From: Actinomycetes bacterium
GTDB taxonomy: Bacteria; Actinomycetota; Actinomycetes; Actinomycetales; Microbacteriaceae
DNA length: 20,334 nucleotides
Reading direction: 5' to 3'
Assembly: GCA_023451265.1 (NCBI GenBank)
Contig: JAEYAG010000020.1
Coordinates: forward strand, 1-20,334
Part shown: positions 14,763 through 20,334 of the stretch, in pieces
Layout of the letters: each line of letters opens with the position of its first letter
Position numbering within the stretch: position 1 is the stretch's first letter
Notes under the pieces: generated by a model
The model's input: only the letters and a program-made list of their open reading frames with translations
Database searches by the model: none
What the model was told of the DNA's origin: nothing
Translations under genes and position numbers: made by a program

Positions 14763-16037
14763 TTACTGCTGCAGGTCGGGGTACAGCGGGAAGGCGGATG
14801 CCAGGGCGTCGACGCGGGCACGCAGTGCGTCGAGGTCGGCGCCGGGCTGCAGCGCGAGCGCGATGACGTCGGCGACCTCGGTGAATTCGGCGTCGCCGAA
14901 CCCGCGGGTCGCGAGCGCGGGCGTGCCGATGCGCAGGCCCGAGGTCACCATTGGCGGACGCGGGTCGTTCGGCACGGCGTTGCGGTTGACCGTGATGTGG
15001 ATCTCGTGCAGCAGGTCTTCGGCCTGCTTGCCGTCGATCGCGGCGTCGCGGAGGTCCACGAGCACGAGGTGCACGTCGGTGCCGCCGGAGCGCACCGAGA
15101 TCCCGGCATCCTTCACGTCCTGCTGCGAGAGGCGCTCCGCGAGGATCGCGGCACCGCGCACGACGCGCTCCTGGCGCTCGCGGAACTCCGGCGTCGCGGC
15201 GAGCTTGAACGCCGTCGCCTTCGCGGCGATGACATGCATGAGCGGGCCGCCCTGCTGACCGGGGAAGACGGCGGAGTTGATCTTCTTCGCGATGTCGGCG
15301 TCGTTCGTCAGGATGAAGCCCGAACGCGGGCCGCCGATCGTCTTGTGCACGGTCGACGACACGACGTGCGCGTGCGGCACGGGGCTCGGGTGCAGGCCCG
15401 CCGCGACGAGACCCGCGAAGTGCGCCATGTCGACCCACAGGAGCGCGCCGACCTTGTCGGCGATCTCGCGGAAGCGCGCGAAGTCGAGCTGGCGCGGGTA
15501 GGCCGACCACCCCGCGATGATCACCTTCGGCGAGTGCTCGACCGCGAGGCGCTCGACCTCGTCCATGTCGATGATGCTCGTTTCGGGGTCGACGCCGTAC
15601 GCCACGATGTTGTACAGGCGGCCGGAGAAGTTGATCTTCATGCCGTGCGTGAGGTGGCCGCCCTGGTCGAGCGACAGGCCCAGGAGAGTGTCGCCGGGGC
15701 GCGCGATCGCGTGCAGGACGGCGGCGTTGGCGGACGCCCCGGAGTGCGGCTGGACGTTCGCGAACTCCGCGCCGAACAGGCTCTTCGCCCGCTCGATGGC
15801 GAGCTCCTTGGCGACGTCGACCTCTTCGCAGCCGCCGTAGTAGCGGCGGCCCGGGTAGCCCTCAGCGTACTTGTTCGTGAGTACCGAGCCCTGCGACTGC
15901 AGCACCGAGACGGGCACGAAGTTCTCCGAGGCGATCATCTCGAGGTAGCCGCGCTGACGCTCGAGCTCGCGCTCGAGCACCTGGGCGATCTCGGGGTCGA
16001 CCTCGGCGAGCGGGGCGTTGAAGTACGGGTCGGTCAT
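14763..16037 (-). CDS. glyA: Serine hydroxymethyltransferase
   Basis: A 424-residue PLP enzyme of normal length. Diagnostic motifs: LEMIASENFVP, KYAEGYPGRRYYGGCEEVD, NVQPHSGASANAAV, VDMAHFAGLVAAGLHPSPVPHA, SSTVHKTIGGPRSG with the PLP-binding K232, and FPGQQGGPLMHVIAAKA. It converts serine plus THF to glycine plus 5,10-methylene-THF, feeding FolD. The start at 16037 is favoured by GGAGGAG 6 bases upstream and by the conserved MTDPYFNAPL N-terminus. A longer in-frame reading from 16124 would begin inside the riboswitch and is rejected. The gene is first in a leftward unit with folD, and its 5' leader holds a ZTP riboswitch. Confidence 0.97.
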   Translation of the reverse strand: MTDPYFNAPLAEVDPEIAQVLERELERQRGYLEMIASENFVPVSVLQSQGSVLTNKYAEGYPGRRYYGGCEEVDVAKELAIERAKSLFGAEFANVQPHSGASANAAVLHAIARPGDTLLGLSLDQGGHLTHGMKINFSGRLYNIVAYGVDPETSIIDMDEVERLAVEHSPKVIIAGWSAYPRQLDFARFREIADKVGALLWVDMAHFAGLVAAGLHPSPVPHAHVVSSTVHKTIGGPRSGFILTNDADIAKKINSAVFPGQQGGPLMHVIAAKATAFKLAATPEFRERQERVVRGAAILAERLSQQDVKDAGISVRSGGTDVHLVLVDLRDAAIDGKQAEDLLHEIHITVNRNAVPNDPRPPMVTSGLRIGTPALATRGFGDAEFTEVADVIALALQPGADLDALRARVDALASAFPLYPDLQQ

Positions 16038-16059
16038 GGCGGCTCCTCCGTCTGGTGCA

Positions 16060-16094
16060 GTGGTTACGGTTCCCGCGCGCGGCGGTGAAACCAC
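16060..16094 (-). promoter_or_regulatory. Possible expression platform of the glyA riboswitch
   Basis: On the minus strand GTGGTT (16094-16089) can pair with AACCAC (16065-16060). Overlapping this, GGTTTC (16092-16087) can pair with GGGAACC (16074-16068) around a CCGCG/CGCGG core. The two stems use the same GGTT and so exclude each other. The region sits between the aptamer and the GGAGGAG ribosome site. Function is inferred from position only. Confidence 0.4.
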
Positions 16095-16170
16095 GGCCGA
16101 CCCAGGCGTACGGTCGATTGCCATGTGGTCGCTCCCCGGTGGTGACCCACCTCAACGCCAGTCGCGACCA
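16095..16170 (-). ncRNA. ZTP (pfl) riboswitch aptamer in the glyA leader
   Basis: Read on the minus strand the leader contains the pfl-motif landmarks in order. GGTCGCGACTGGCG (16169-16156) comes first. A short GGTGG-GTCA-CCACC hairpin and CGGGGAGCGACC (16138-16127) follow, whose GCGACC closes P1 with the initial GGTCGC. After a linker comes CCGTACGCCTGGGTCGG (16113-16097), the conserved 3' hairpin containing GCCTGGG. Known ZTP riboswitches bind ZTP/ZMP, which accumulate when 10-formyl-THF is short, and turn on folate and purine genes such as glyA and folD. The match in sequence, order, P1 complementarity and regulated gene is strong. Confidence 0.9.
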
Positions 16171-16174
16171 TGCG

Positions 16175-16180
16175 AGCATA
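16175..16180 (-). promoter_or_regulatory. -10 element for the glyA riboswitch transcript
   Basis: TATGCT on the minus strand lies six bases before the first G of the aptamer (16169), so transcription would begin at or just before the riboswitch. No clear -35 was seen at the usual spacing. Confidence 0.55.
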
Positions 16181-16196
16181 GCGGATTCGGCGCTGA

Positions 16197-16232
16197 TAGG
16201 CTGGCGTCACCCGGTTTGTTAGGAGTCCTAAC
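16197..16232 (+). promoter_or_regulatory. Promoter and 15-bp palindrome abutting the hexosaminidase start
   Basis: TAGGCT (16197-16202) is a plausible -10. GTTAGGAGTCCTAAC (16218-16232) is a perfect 7+1+7 palindrome whose last base touches the TTG start. The AGGAG inside it (16221-16225) is also the ribosome site, 7 bases from the TTG. The TTAGGA...TCCTAA arms resemble operators of ROK-family sugar regulators, and no DasR-type site was seen. The regulator is unknown. Confidence 0.6.
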
Positions 16233-17807
16233 TTGAGCACCCCCGCCCTCGTTCCGCTGCCCGCTTCCCTCGAGGTCGTCGATGCCGCCGGACTCCCCCT
16301 GACCGCCGCCACCGCGGTCTCCGGCCCCGACTCCGACCTGCTTCGAACCCTGGTCGCCACGCGCACCGGTATCGAACTCCACGGATCTGACGCGACAGCG
16401 GGCGAAAACGGCTCAGAAATCGCTTCCCGTGCTCGGATCGAAGGAGTTAGCCACAGCACCCCCGCCATCACCCTCGCCGTCGTTCCCGGTGGCGCGCCGG
16501 AGTCGTACCGCATCGCGGTCGACGGCACGTCGGCCGCCGTCACCGGTGCCGATCCCGCGGGCCTGTTCTACGGCATCCACACGCTCGTCCAGCTCATCCG
16601 CCGCACCGCCACGGGCTGGGAGATCCCCGCCGTCGTCATCGACGACGCCCCCCGCTTCGCCTACCGCGGCGTGATGCTGGACGTCGCCCGCCACTTCCAC
16701 CCGGTCACCACCGTCACCGCCTACATCGACCGGGCCGCGAGCCTGAAGTTCAACCACCTGCACCTGCACCTGACCGACGACCAGGGGTGGCGGCTTCAGC
16801 TGCGGTCGCGACCGGAGCTGACCGAGAAGGCCTCGGCGACCTCGATCGGCGGCGACCCCGGCGGCTTCTACACGCAGGACGACTACCGCGAGATCGTCAC
16901 GTATGCGGCAGCCCGCCACATGACGGTGGTGCCCGAGATCGACCTGCCCGGCCACACGCATGCCGTGTCGCTGGCGTACCCGGAGCTGTCCGAGCAGCCC
17001 GTCATCAGCGACCACATCCGCGAGACGGTGCGCGAGTTCGGCGGCGGCATGCCCGAGAACGGCACCGCCTACGACGGCATGGCCGTCGGGTTCTCGTCGC
17101 TGAAGATCCACGACGAGGCGACCTACGCGTTCCTCGCCGACGTCCTCGCCGAGCTCGCCGAGCTGTCCCCCGGCCCGTACCTGCACATCGGCGGCGACGA
17201 GGCGCTGGGGACGGGTGCCGCGGACTACGACGCCTTCGTCGGTCGCGTCACCGGGATGGTCGCCGGCCTCGGCAAGACCCCCGTCGCATGGCACGAGGCC
17301 GGCACCGCGCCCGCGCTCGCATCCGGCACGGTCGGGCAGTACTGGGGCTACATCACCCCCACCGACGGCATGGACGAGAAGGCGCGCGGCTTCGTCCGCG
17401 GCGGCGGGCGGCTGATCATGTCCCCCGCCGACGCGATCTACCTCGACATGAAGTTCGATGCTGACTCCCCGCTGGGGCTCACCTGGGCGCGCGGCGTCAC
17501 GAGTGCCCAGCGCGCCTACGCGTGGGATCCGGCGGCGGTGATCGAGGGGGTGACGGATGCCGACATCCTCGGCGTCGAGGCGCCGATGTGGACCGAGACG
17601 GTGCGCACCCTCGACGACATCGACGCGCTCGCCTTCCCGCGGATCGGCGCGGCGGCCGAGGCCGCCTGGTCACCCGCCGTCGGCGCAGACCCGGAGCGCA
17701 CGTGGGAGTCCTTCCGTGCCCGCGTGGGGGCCCTGGCGCCGCTCTGGGCGCGCTCCGGCATCCGATTCACCGCCCTGCCAGGGATCGACTGGGCTCGCGA
17801 AGACTGA
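16233..17807 (+). CDS. GH20 beta-N-acetylhexosaminidase
   Basis: A 524-residue glycoside hydrolase family 20 protein. Residues about 5-140 form the GH20b N-terminal domain (PESYRIAVDGTSAAVTGADPAGLFYGIHTLVQLI). The TIM barrel follows: FAYRGVMLDVARHFHPV, KFNHLHLHLTDDQGWRLQ, VVPEIDLPGHTHAV, and the catalytic pair D322-E323 in HIGGDEALGTG. The Asp orients the substrate acetamido group in the substrate-assisted mechanism and the Glu is the acid/base. No signal peptide is visible, so it should act inside the cell on imported chitobiose or similar GlcNAc-ended oligosaccharides. The TTG start at 16233 is supported by AGGAG at 7-base spacing. nagA follows 12 bases after the stop, forming an amino-sugar operon. 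Confidence 0.93.
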   Translation: MSTPALVPLPASLEVVDAAGLPLTAATAVSGPDSDLLRTLVATRTGIELHGSDATAGENGSEIASRARIEGVSHSTPAITLAVVPGGAPESYRIAVDGTSAAVTGADPAGLFYGIHTLVQLIRRTATGWEIPAVVIDDAPRFAYRGVMLDVARHFHPVTTVTAYIDRAASLKFNHLHLHLTDDQGWRLQLRSRPELTEKASATSIGGDPGGFYTQDDYREIVTYAAARHMTVVPEIDLPGHTHAVSLAYPELSEQPVISDHIRETVREFGGGMPENGTAYDGMAVGFSSLKIHDEATYAFLADVLAELAELSPGPYLHIGGDEALGTGAADYDAFVGRVTGMVAGLGKTPVAWHEAGTAPALASGTVGQYWGYITPTDGMDEKARGFVRGGGRLIMSPADAIYLDMKFDADSPLGLTWARGVTSAQRAYAWDPAAVIEGVTDADILGVEAPMWTETVRTLDDIDALAFPRIGAAAEAAWSPAVGADPERTWESFRARVGALAPLWARSGIRFTALPGIDWARED

Positions 17808-17819
17808 CAGGATCCGAGC

Positions 17820-18956
17820 ATGACCACCGTCCTGCATTCGCTGCGTCTCGTCGATGAGGGCACCGTCACCGACGACGCCTGGGTCGCCTTCGCCGACGGG
17901 GCCGTGCTCGCGCGGGGCACCGGTCACGGGTGGCGCGAGCTGCCGGTGGCCGAGGCCGTCGACGGCGGCGGCGCGTACCTGACGCCCGGGTTCGTCGACA
18001 TCCACGGTCACGGCGGCGGCGGCGCGTCGTTCGACGACGGCGCCGAGGCGATCGCGACCGCCCGCGCCGTGCACCGTGCCCATGGCACGACCCGCGCCGT
18101 GCTGTCGCTGGTGACGGCCTCGATCGACGATCTCGTCGCCCGGGTGGGCGTGATCGCCGACCTCGCCGAGCGCGACGCGACGATCTTCGGCTCGCACCTG
18201 GAGGGGCCGTTCCTCGACGTCGGTCACAAGGGCGCGCACACCGAGGGTCTGCTGCGGGCGCCGGATGCCGAGAGCGTCGCGCGCCTGGTCGACGCGGGCC
18301 GCGGCACGGTGCGCCAGGTGACCCTGGCCCCGGAGTTGCCGGGCGGTCTCGCGGCGACGGCGCAGTTCGTCGCCGCCGGGGTCGCCGTCGCGGTCGGGCA
18401 CACCAACGCGACCGAGGACGAGGCCGCCGCCGCCTTCGATGCGGGAGCGACGCTGCTCACCCACGCGTTCAACACGATGCCCGGCATCCACCACCGCGCG
18501 CCGGGGCCGATCGTCGCGGCGATGCGCGACGAGCGGGTCACGCTCGAGCTGATCGCCGACGGGTTCCACGTGCATCCGCACGTGATCGCGCTGGCGTTCG
18601 CGCAGGCACCGGGCCGCATCGCGCTGATCACCGACGCGATGGCCGCGGCCGGGGCCGCCGACGGCCACTACGAGCTCGGCGGCCTCGCCGTGACGGTGAT
18701 CGACGGCGCCGCGCGCCTCGACGTCGGCGGCGCGATCGCCGGGTCGACCCTGACGCAGGATGCCGCACTCCGGCTCGTCGTGGCCGGCGGACTGCCGCTG
18801 CCGGCAGCTGTCGCGGCGCTCACGACCGTGCCGGCGCGCGCGATCGGCGCCGAGGGCCGGTACGGCTCGCTCCGCCCGGGCGCGGCCGCCGACGCCGTGA
18901 TGCTCGACGATCAGCTGAACGTCACCGGGGTGTGGGTCGACGGCATCCGCGTGTGA
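17820..18956 (+). CDS. nagA: N-acetylglucosamine-6-phosphate deacetylase
   Basis: A 378-residue amidohydrolase-superfamily enzyme. Motifs: LTPGFVDIHGHGGGGASF (HxH), GSHLEGPFLDVGHKGAH (metal-binding Glu), VAVGHTNATEDEA, LLTHAFNTMPGIHHR (metal and substrate histidines), and LITDAMAAAG with the catalytic D272. It removes acetate from GlcNAc-6-phosphate, giving glucosamine-6-phosphate for glycolysis or wall synthesis, in the cytoplasm. The ATG at 17820 has AGGA at 7-base spacing. It lies directly behind the hexosaminidase, so released GlcNAc, once phosphorylated by a kinase encoded elsewhere, would enter here. No nagB is in the window. A strong hairpin terminator stands 21 bases after the stop. 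Confidence 0.95.
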   Translation: MTTVLHSLRLVDEGTVTDDAWVAFADGAVLARGTGHGWRELPVAEAVDGGGAYLTPGFVDIHGHGGGGASFDDGAEAIATARAVHRAHGTTRAVLSLVTASIDDLVARVGVIADLAERDATIFGSHLEGPFLDVGHKGAHTEGLLRAPDAESVARLVDAGRGTVRQVTLAPELPGGLAATAQFVAAGVAVAVGHTNATEDEAAAAFDAGATLLTHAFNTMPGIHHRAPGPIVAAMRDERVTLELIADGFHVHPHVIALAFAQAPGRIALITDAMAAAGAADGHYELGGLAVTVIDGAARLDVGGAIAGSTLTQDAALRLVVAGGLPLPAAVAALTTVPARAIGAEGRYGSLRPGAAADAVMLDDQLNVTGVWVDGIRV

Positions 18957-18977
18957 GGGGCAGCGCGACGTGAACGG

Positions 18978-19007
18978 AGGGCGGCAGCGCCCCCGCGCTG
19001 CCGCCCT
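18978..19007 (+). terminator. Strong hairpin terminator after nagA
   Basis: AGGGCGGCAGCGC (18978-18990) and GCGCTGCCGCCCT (18995-19007) form a perfect 13-bp stem with a CCCC loop, 21 bases after the nagA stop. No T-tract follows, as is often the case in high-GC actinobacteria. Confidence 0.8.
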
Positions 19008-19058
19008 GCCTGCCCCCTCCGGCTCCGCGATGCCTCCCCCGAGGTCCGCGGCCGCCGC

Positions 19059-19122
19059 GTGACGGTCGGGCCGAACCGGTGTCGGCGGCGCCTCCCCAGA
19101 CGCCGCCGAGATCGACCGTCAC
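19059..19122. repeat. Two-tier inverted repeat in the nagA-sigma spacer
   Basis: GTGACGGTCG (19059-19068) pairs with CGACCGTCAC (19113-19122). Nested inside, TCGGCGGCG (19082-19090) pairs with CGCCGCCGA (19101-19109). A 13-base and a 3-base internal segment are left unpaired. The 344-bp gap 18957-19300 has no credible gene; it holds the terminator, this structure, small palindromes (CTTCGCGAAG at 19161-19170, GGTGATCACC at 19192-19201) and the sigma-gene promoter. Confidence 0.6.
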
Positions 19123-19222
19123 ACCTCAAGAGATGCGATCCTCCGCGATCTATGACGCGACTTCGCGAAGAGTTTCGCGAGAGGTGCGCACGGTGATCAC
19201 CCGGCCACCGTTCAGAACGCTC

Positions 19223-19252
19223 TTGAAAGAATCAGAGGAACCGCGTCATAAA
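19223..19252 (+). promoter_or_regulatory. Candidate promoter of the ECF sigma gene
   Basis: TTGAAA (19223-19228), an 18-bp spacer and CATAAA (19247-19252) form a moderate sigma-70-type promoter, in an AT-richer patch about 50 bases before the gene. A GGAAC (19238-19242) that could serve as an ECF-type -35 has no matching -10 at 16-17 bp, so autoregulation by the encoded sigma is not supported here. Confidence 0.45.
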
Positions 19253-19300
19253 CGCCGCCTTCCCGCGTCTCATGGGTGAACCGACCCGTCAGGACCAGCT

Positions 19301-20334
19301 ATGGACACCCCCGATCAGCCCCGCGCCGATGTCGCCGACATCGCCGACGCGGACCTCGTGCTGCGCACCCGCTCGGGCGACCACGACGCGTTCGCGGAGC
19401 TCTGGCGCCGCCACTATCGTTCCGGCGTCACCGTCGCGGCATCCATCACCTCCACGTTCGACGCCGACGATCTCGTGCAGGAGGCGTACGCGCGCATCTT
19501 CCAGTCGATCGTGAAGGGCGGCGGCCCGACCGGGTCGTTCCGCGCGTATCTGTTCACGAGCATCCGCAACACGGCGGCGGGCTGGGGCCGCACCCGGCGT
19601 GAGACGCCGATCGACGAACTCGAGCTCGTTCCCGACCCGGATGCCGAGGCGCACGGGACCGACGAGGCTCTGGACCGGAGCCTCACCCACCGCGCCTTCC
19701 GCAGCCTGCCGACCCGCTGGCAGGAGGTGCTCTGGTACACCGAGATCGAGCAGATGAAGCCCGCCGAGGTCGCGCCCCTGCTCGGGATGAAGGCCACGGC
19801 GGTCGCTCAGCTCGCGTTCCGCGCCCGGGAGGGACTGCGGGAGGCCTGGGTGCAGGCGCACCTGCGGTCGGTGGCCGACGGATCGCCGTGCCAGTGGACG
19901 ATCGAACGGCTCGGCGCCTATGCCCGCCGCAACCTCGGCTCGCGCGATCTGGGCAAGGTCGAAGCGCATCTGGCCGAGTGCTCGCGCTGCACGATCGTCG
20001 CCTCCGAGGCCACGGACGTTTCGCATCGCCTCGCGCTCGTTCTGCTGCCCCTCAGGGTGGGGGCCGCGGCGGCGACCTCCTACCTCGCATCGCTGCAGGG
20101 CGGCGGGGCGCCGATCGTCGCGCTCGCGGCAGGTGCCGCTCCAGCGATGCCCGGAGCCGTCGTCGCCGGCGGGGCGGGTGCTGCGGGTGCCGGCGGCGCG
20201 GGTGCTGGCTCTGCGAGCGCTGGCTCTGCGGGCTCCGCGGGCGCCGGTGCCGGCGCCGGATCTGCGGGCGCGGGCTCCGCGGGCACCGGTGCCGGCGCCG
20301 GATCTGCGGGCGCGGGCTCCGCGGGCACCGGTGC
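19301..20334 (+). CDS. ECF-type sigma factor with fused zinc-binding anti-sigma-like segment and Gly/Ala/Ser repeat tail (3' end beyond window)
   Basis: The frame stays open to the window edge, 344 codons. Residues about 18-97 are sigma region 2 (LRTRSGDHDAFAELWRRHY, then FDADDLVQEAYARIF). Residues about 128-180 are region 4 (FRSLPTRWQEVLWYTEIEQM, then VAPLLGMKATAVAQLAFRAREGL). Next comes a zinc-finger anti-sigma (ZAS) pattern: C197 in SPCQW and H223-x3-C227-x2-C230 in AHLAECSRC. A weakly hydrophobic stretch at about 240-265 (LALVLLPLRVGAAAATSYLA) might reach the membrane, followed by a low-complexity Gly/Ala/Ser tail. ECF factors with fused regulatory C-termini are known in actinobacteria; the fused part would hold the sigma inactive until a signal. 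The ATG at 19301 has AGGA 6 bases upstream. The signal and regulon are unknown. Confidence 0.85.
   Translation, partial: MDTPDQPRADVADIADADLVLRTRSGDHDAFAELWRRHYRSGVTVAASITSTFDADDLVQEAYARIFQSIVKGGGPTGSFRAYLFTSIRNTAAGWGRTRRETPIDELELVPDPDAEAHGTDEALDRSLTHRAFRSLPTRWQEVLWYTEIEQMKPAEVAPLLGMKATAVAQLAFRAREGLREAWVQAHLRSVADGSPCQWTIERLGAYARRNLGSRDLGKVEAHLAECSRCTIVASEATDVSHRLALVLLPLRVGAAAATSYLASLQGGGAPIVALAAGAAPAMPGAVVAGGAGAAGAGGAGAGSASAGSAGSAGAGAGAGSAGAGSAGTGAGAGSAGAGSAGTG
20246..20334 (+). repeat. 42-bp perfect tandem repeat in the sigma-factor tail
   Basis: Two identical 42-bp units (20246-20287 and 20288-20329) and the first five bases of a third are visible before the edge. Each unit encodes GAGAGSAGAGSAGT in frame. 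More degenerate Gly/Ala/Ser-coding sequence precedes them from about 20170. A multiple of three in unit length means copy-number change would keep the reading frame. Confidence 0.95.

Noticed and set aside
16038..16124. 29-residue N-terminal extension of GlyA
   Set aside because: It starts within the ZTP aptamer and covers its 3' stem. The ATG at 16037 has GGAGGAG and matches the usual GlyA N-terminus.
16038..16232. THF riboswitch in the glyA leader
   Set aside because: The conserved elements are those of the ZTP/pfl motif (GGTCGCGACTGGCG, CGGGGAGCGACC, GCCTGGG), not of either THF class I recall.
16218..16232. DasR (dre) operator before the hexosaminidase gene
   Set aside because: The palindrome GTTAGGAGTCCTAAC does not fit the ACTGGTCTAGACCACT-type consensus.
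19079..19279. 66-codon open frame in the nagA-sigma spacer
   Set aside because: It begins inside an inverted repeat, has no ribosome site and no recognisable content, and runs through the sigma promoter.
20080..20328. Minus-strand Pro/Ala/Glu repeat protein
   Set aside because: It is the reverse reading of the 42-bp repeats in the sigma-factor tail and has no start context or partner domain.
1..20334. CRISPR arrays, tRNA or rRNA genes, insertion sequences, prophage genes
   Set aside because: No spaced direct repeats of CRISPR type, no tRNA or rRNA signatures, and no transposase, integrase or phage motifs were found in either strand.

Overview
The window is about 20 kb of high-GC DNA with tightly packed, often overlapping genes, GTG and TTG starts, leaderless-type promoters, and the frequent in-frame pair GCATCC/GGATGC. 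This points to an actinobacterium of the Microbacteriaceae, most likely Microbacterium or a close relative. That assignment comes from composition and gene style, not from a search. No tRNA, rRNA, CRISPR array or insertion sequence was recognised.

Positions 1-8516 form a catabolic island for a dihydroxylated phenylacetate (homoprotocatechuate meta-cleavage). Leftward run an MHS-type MFS transporter and a flavoprotein aromatic hydroxylase cut by the window edge. Rightward, from a shared promoter/operator, run a fused FAH-RraA protein, a GntR/FCD regulator, HpaE (semialdehyde dehydrogenase), HpaD (ring-cleaving dioxygenase), HpaH (hydratase) and HpaI (aldolase). Together they would import an aromatic acid, hydroxylate it, open the ring, and deliver pyruvate plus succinate semialdehyde. 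No separate HpaF isomerase and no HpaBC hydroxylase is visible. The hydroxylase and the fused FAH-RraA protein are the obvious candidates to fill those steps.

Positions 8575-13740 hold general cell-function genes: a transglutaminase-like protein, a small four-helix membrane protein, a polar amino-acid ABC importer (lipoprotein, permease, ATPase), and a MarR regulator coupled to a flavodoxin-fold quinone/NAD(P)H oxidoreductase. The MarR promoter carries two near-identical palindromes, one over the -35 and one over the -10.

Positions 13754-16232 carry glyA and folD, transcribed leftward as a one-carbon/folate unit. A recognisable ZTP (pfl) riboswitch precedes glyA and a large composite hairpin lies between the two genes. 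Divergently, 16233-18956 encodes a cytosolic GH20 beta-N-acetylhexosaminidase and NagA for amino-sugar recovery; a 15-bp perfect palindrome abuts the hexosaminidase TTG start. A strong terminator hairpin and a structured 344-bp intergenic region follow. The last gene, running off the right edge, is an ECF sigma factor fused to a zinc-binding anti-sigma-like segment and a Gly/Ala/Ser-rich tail encoded by 42-bp tandem repeats.
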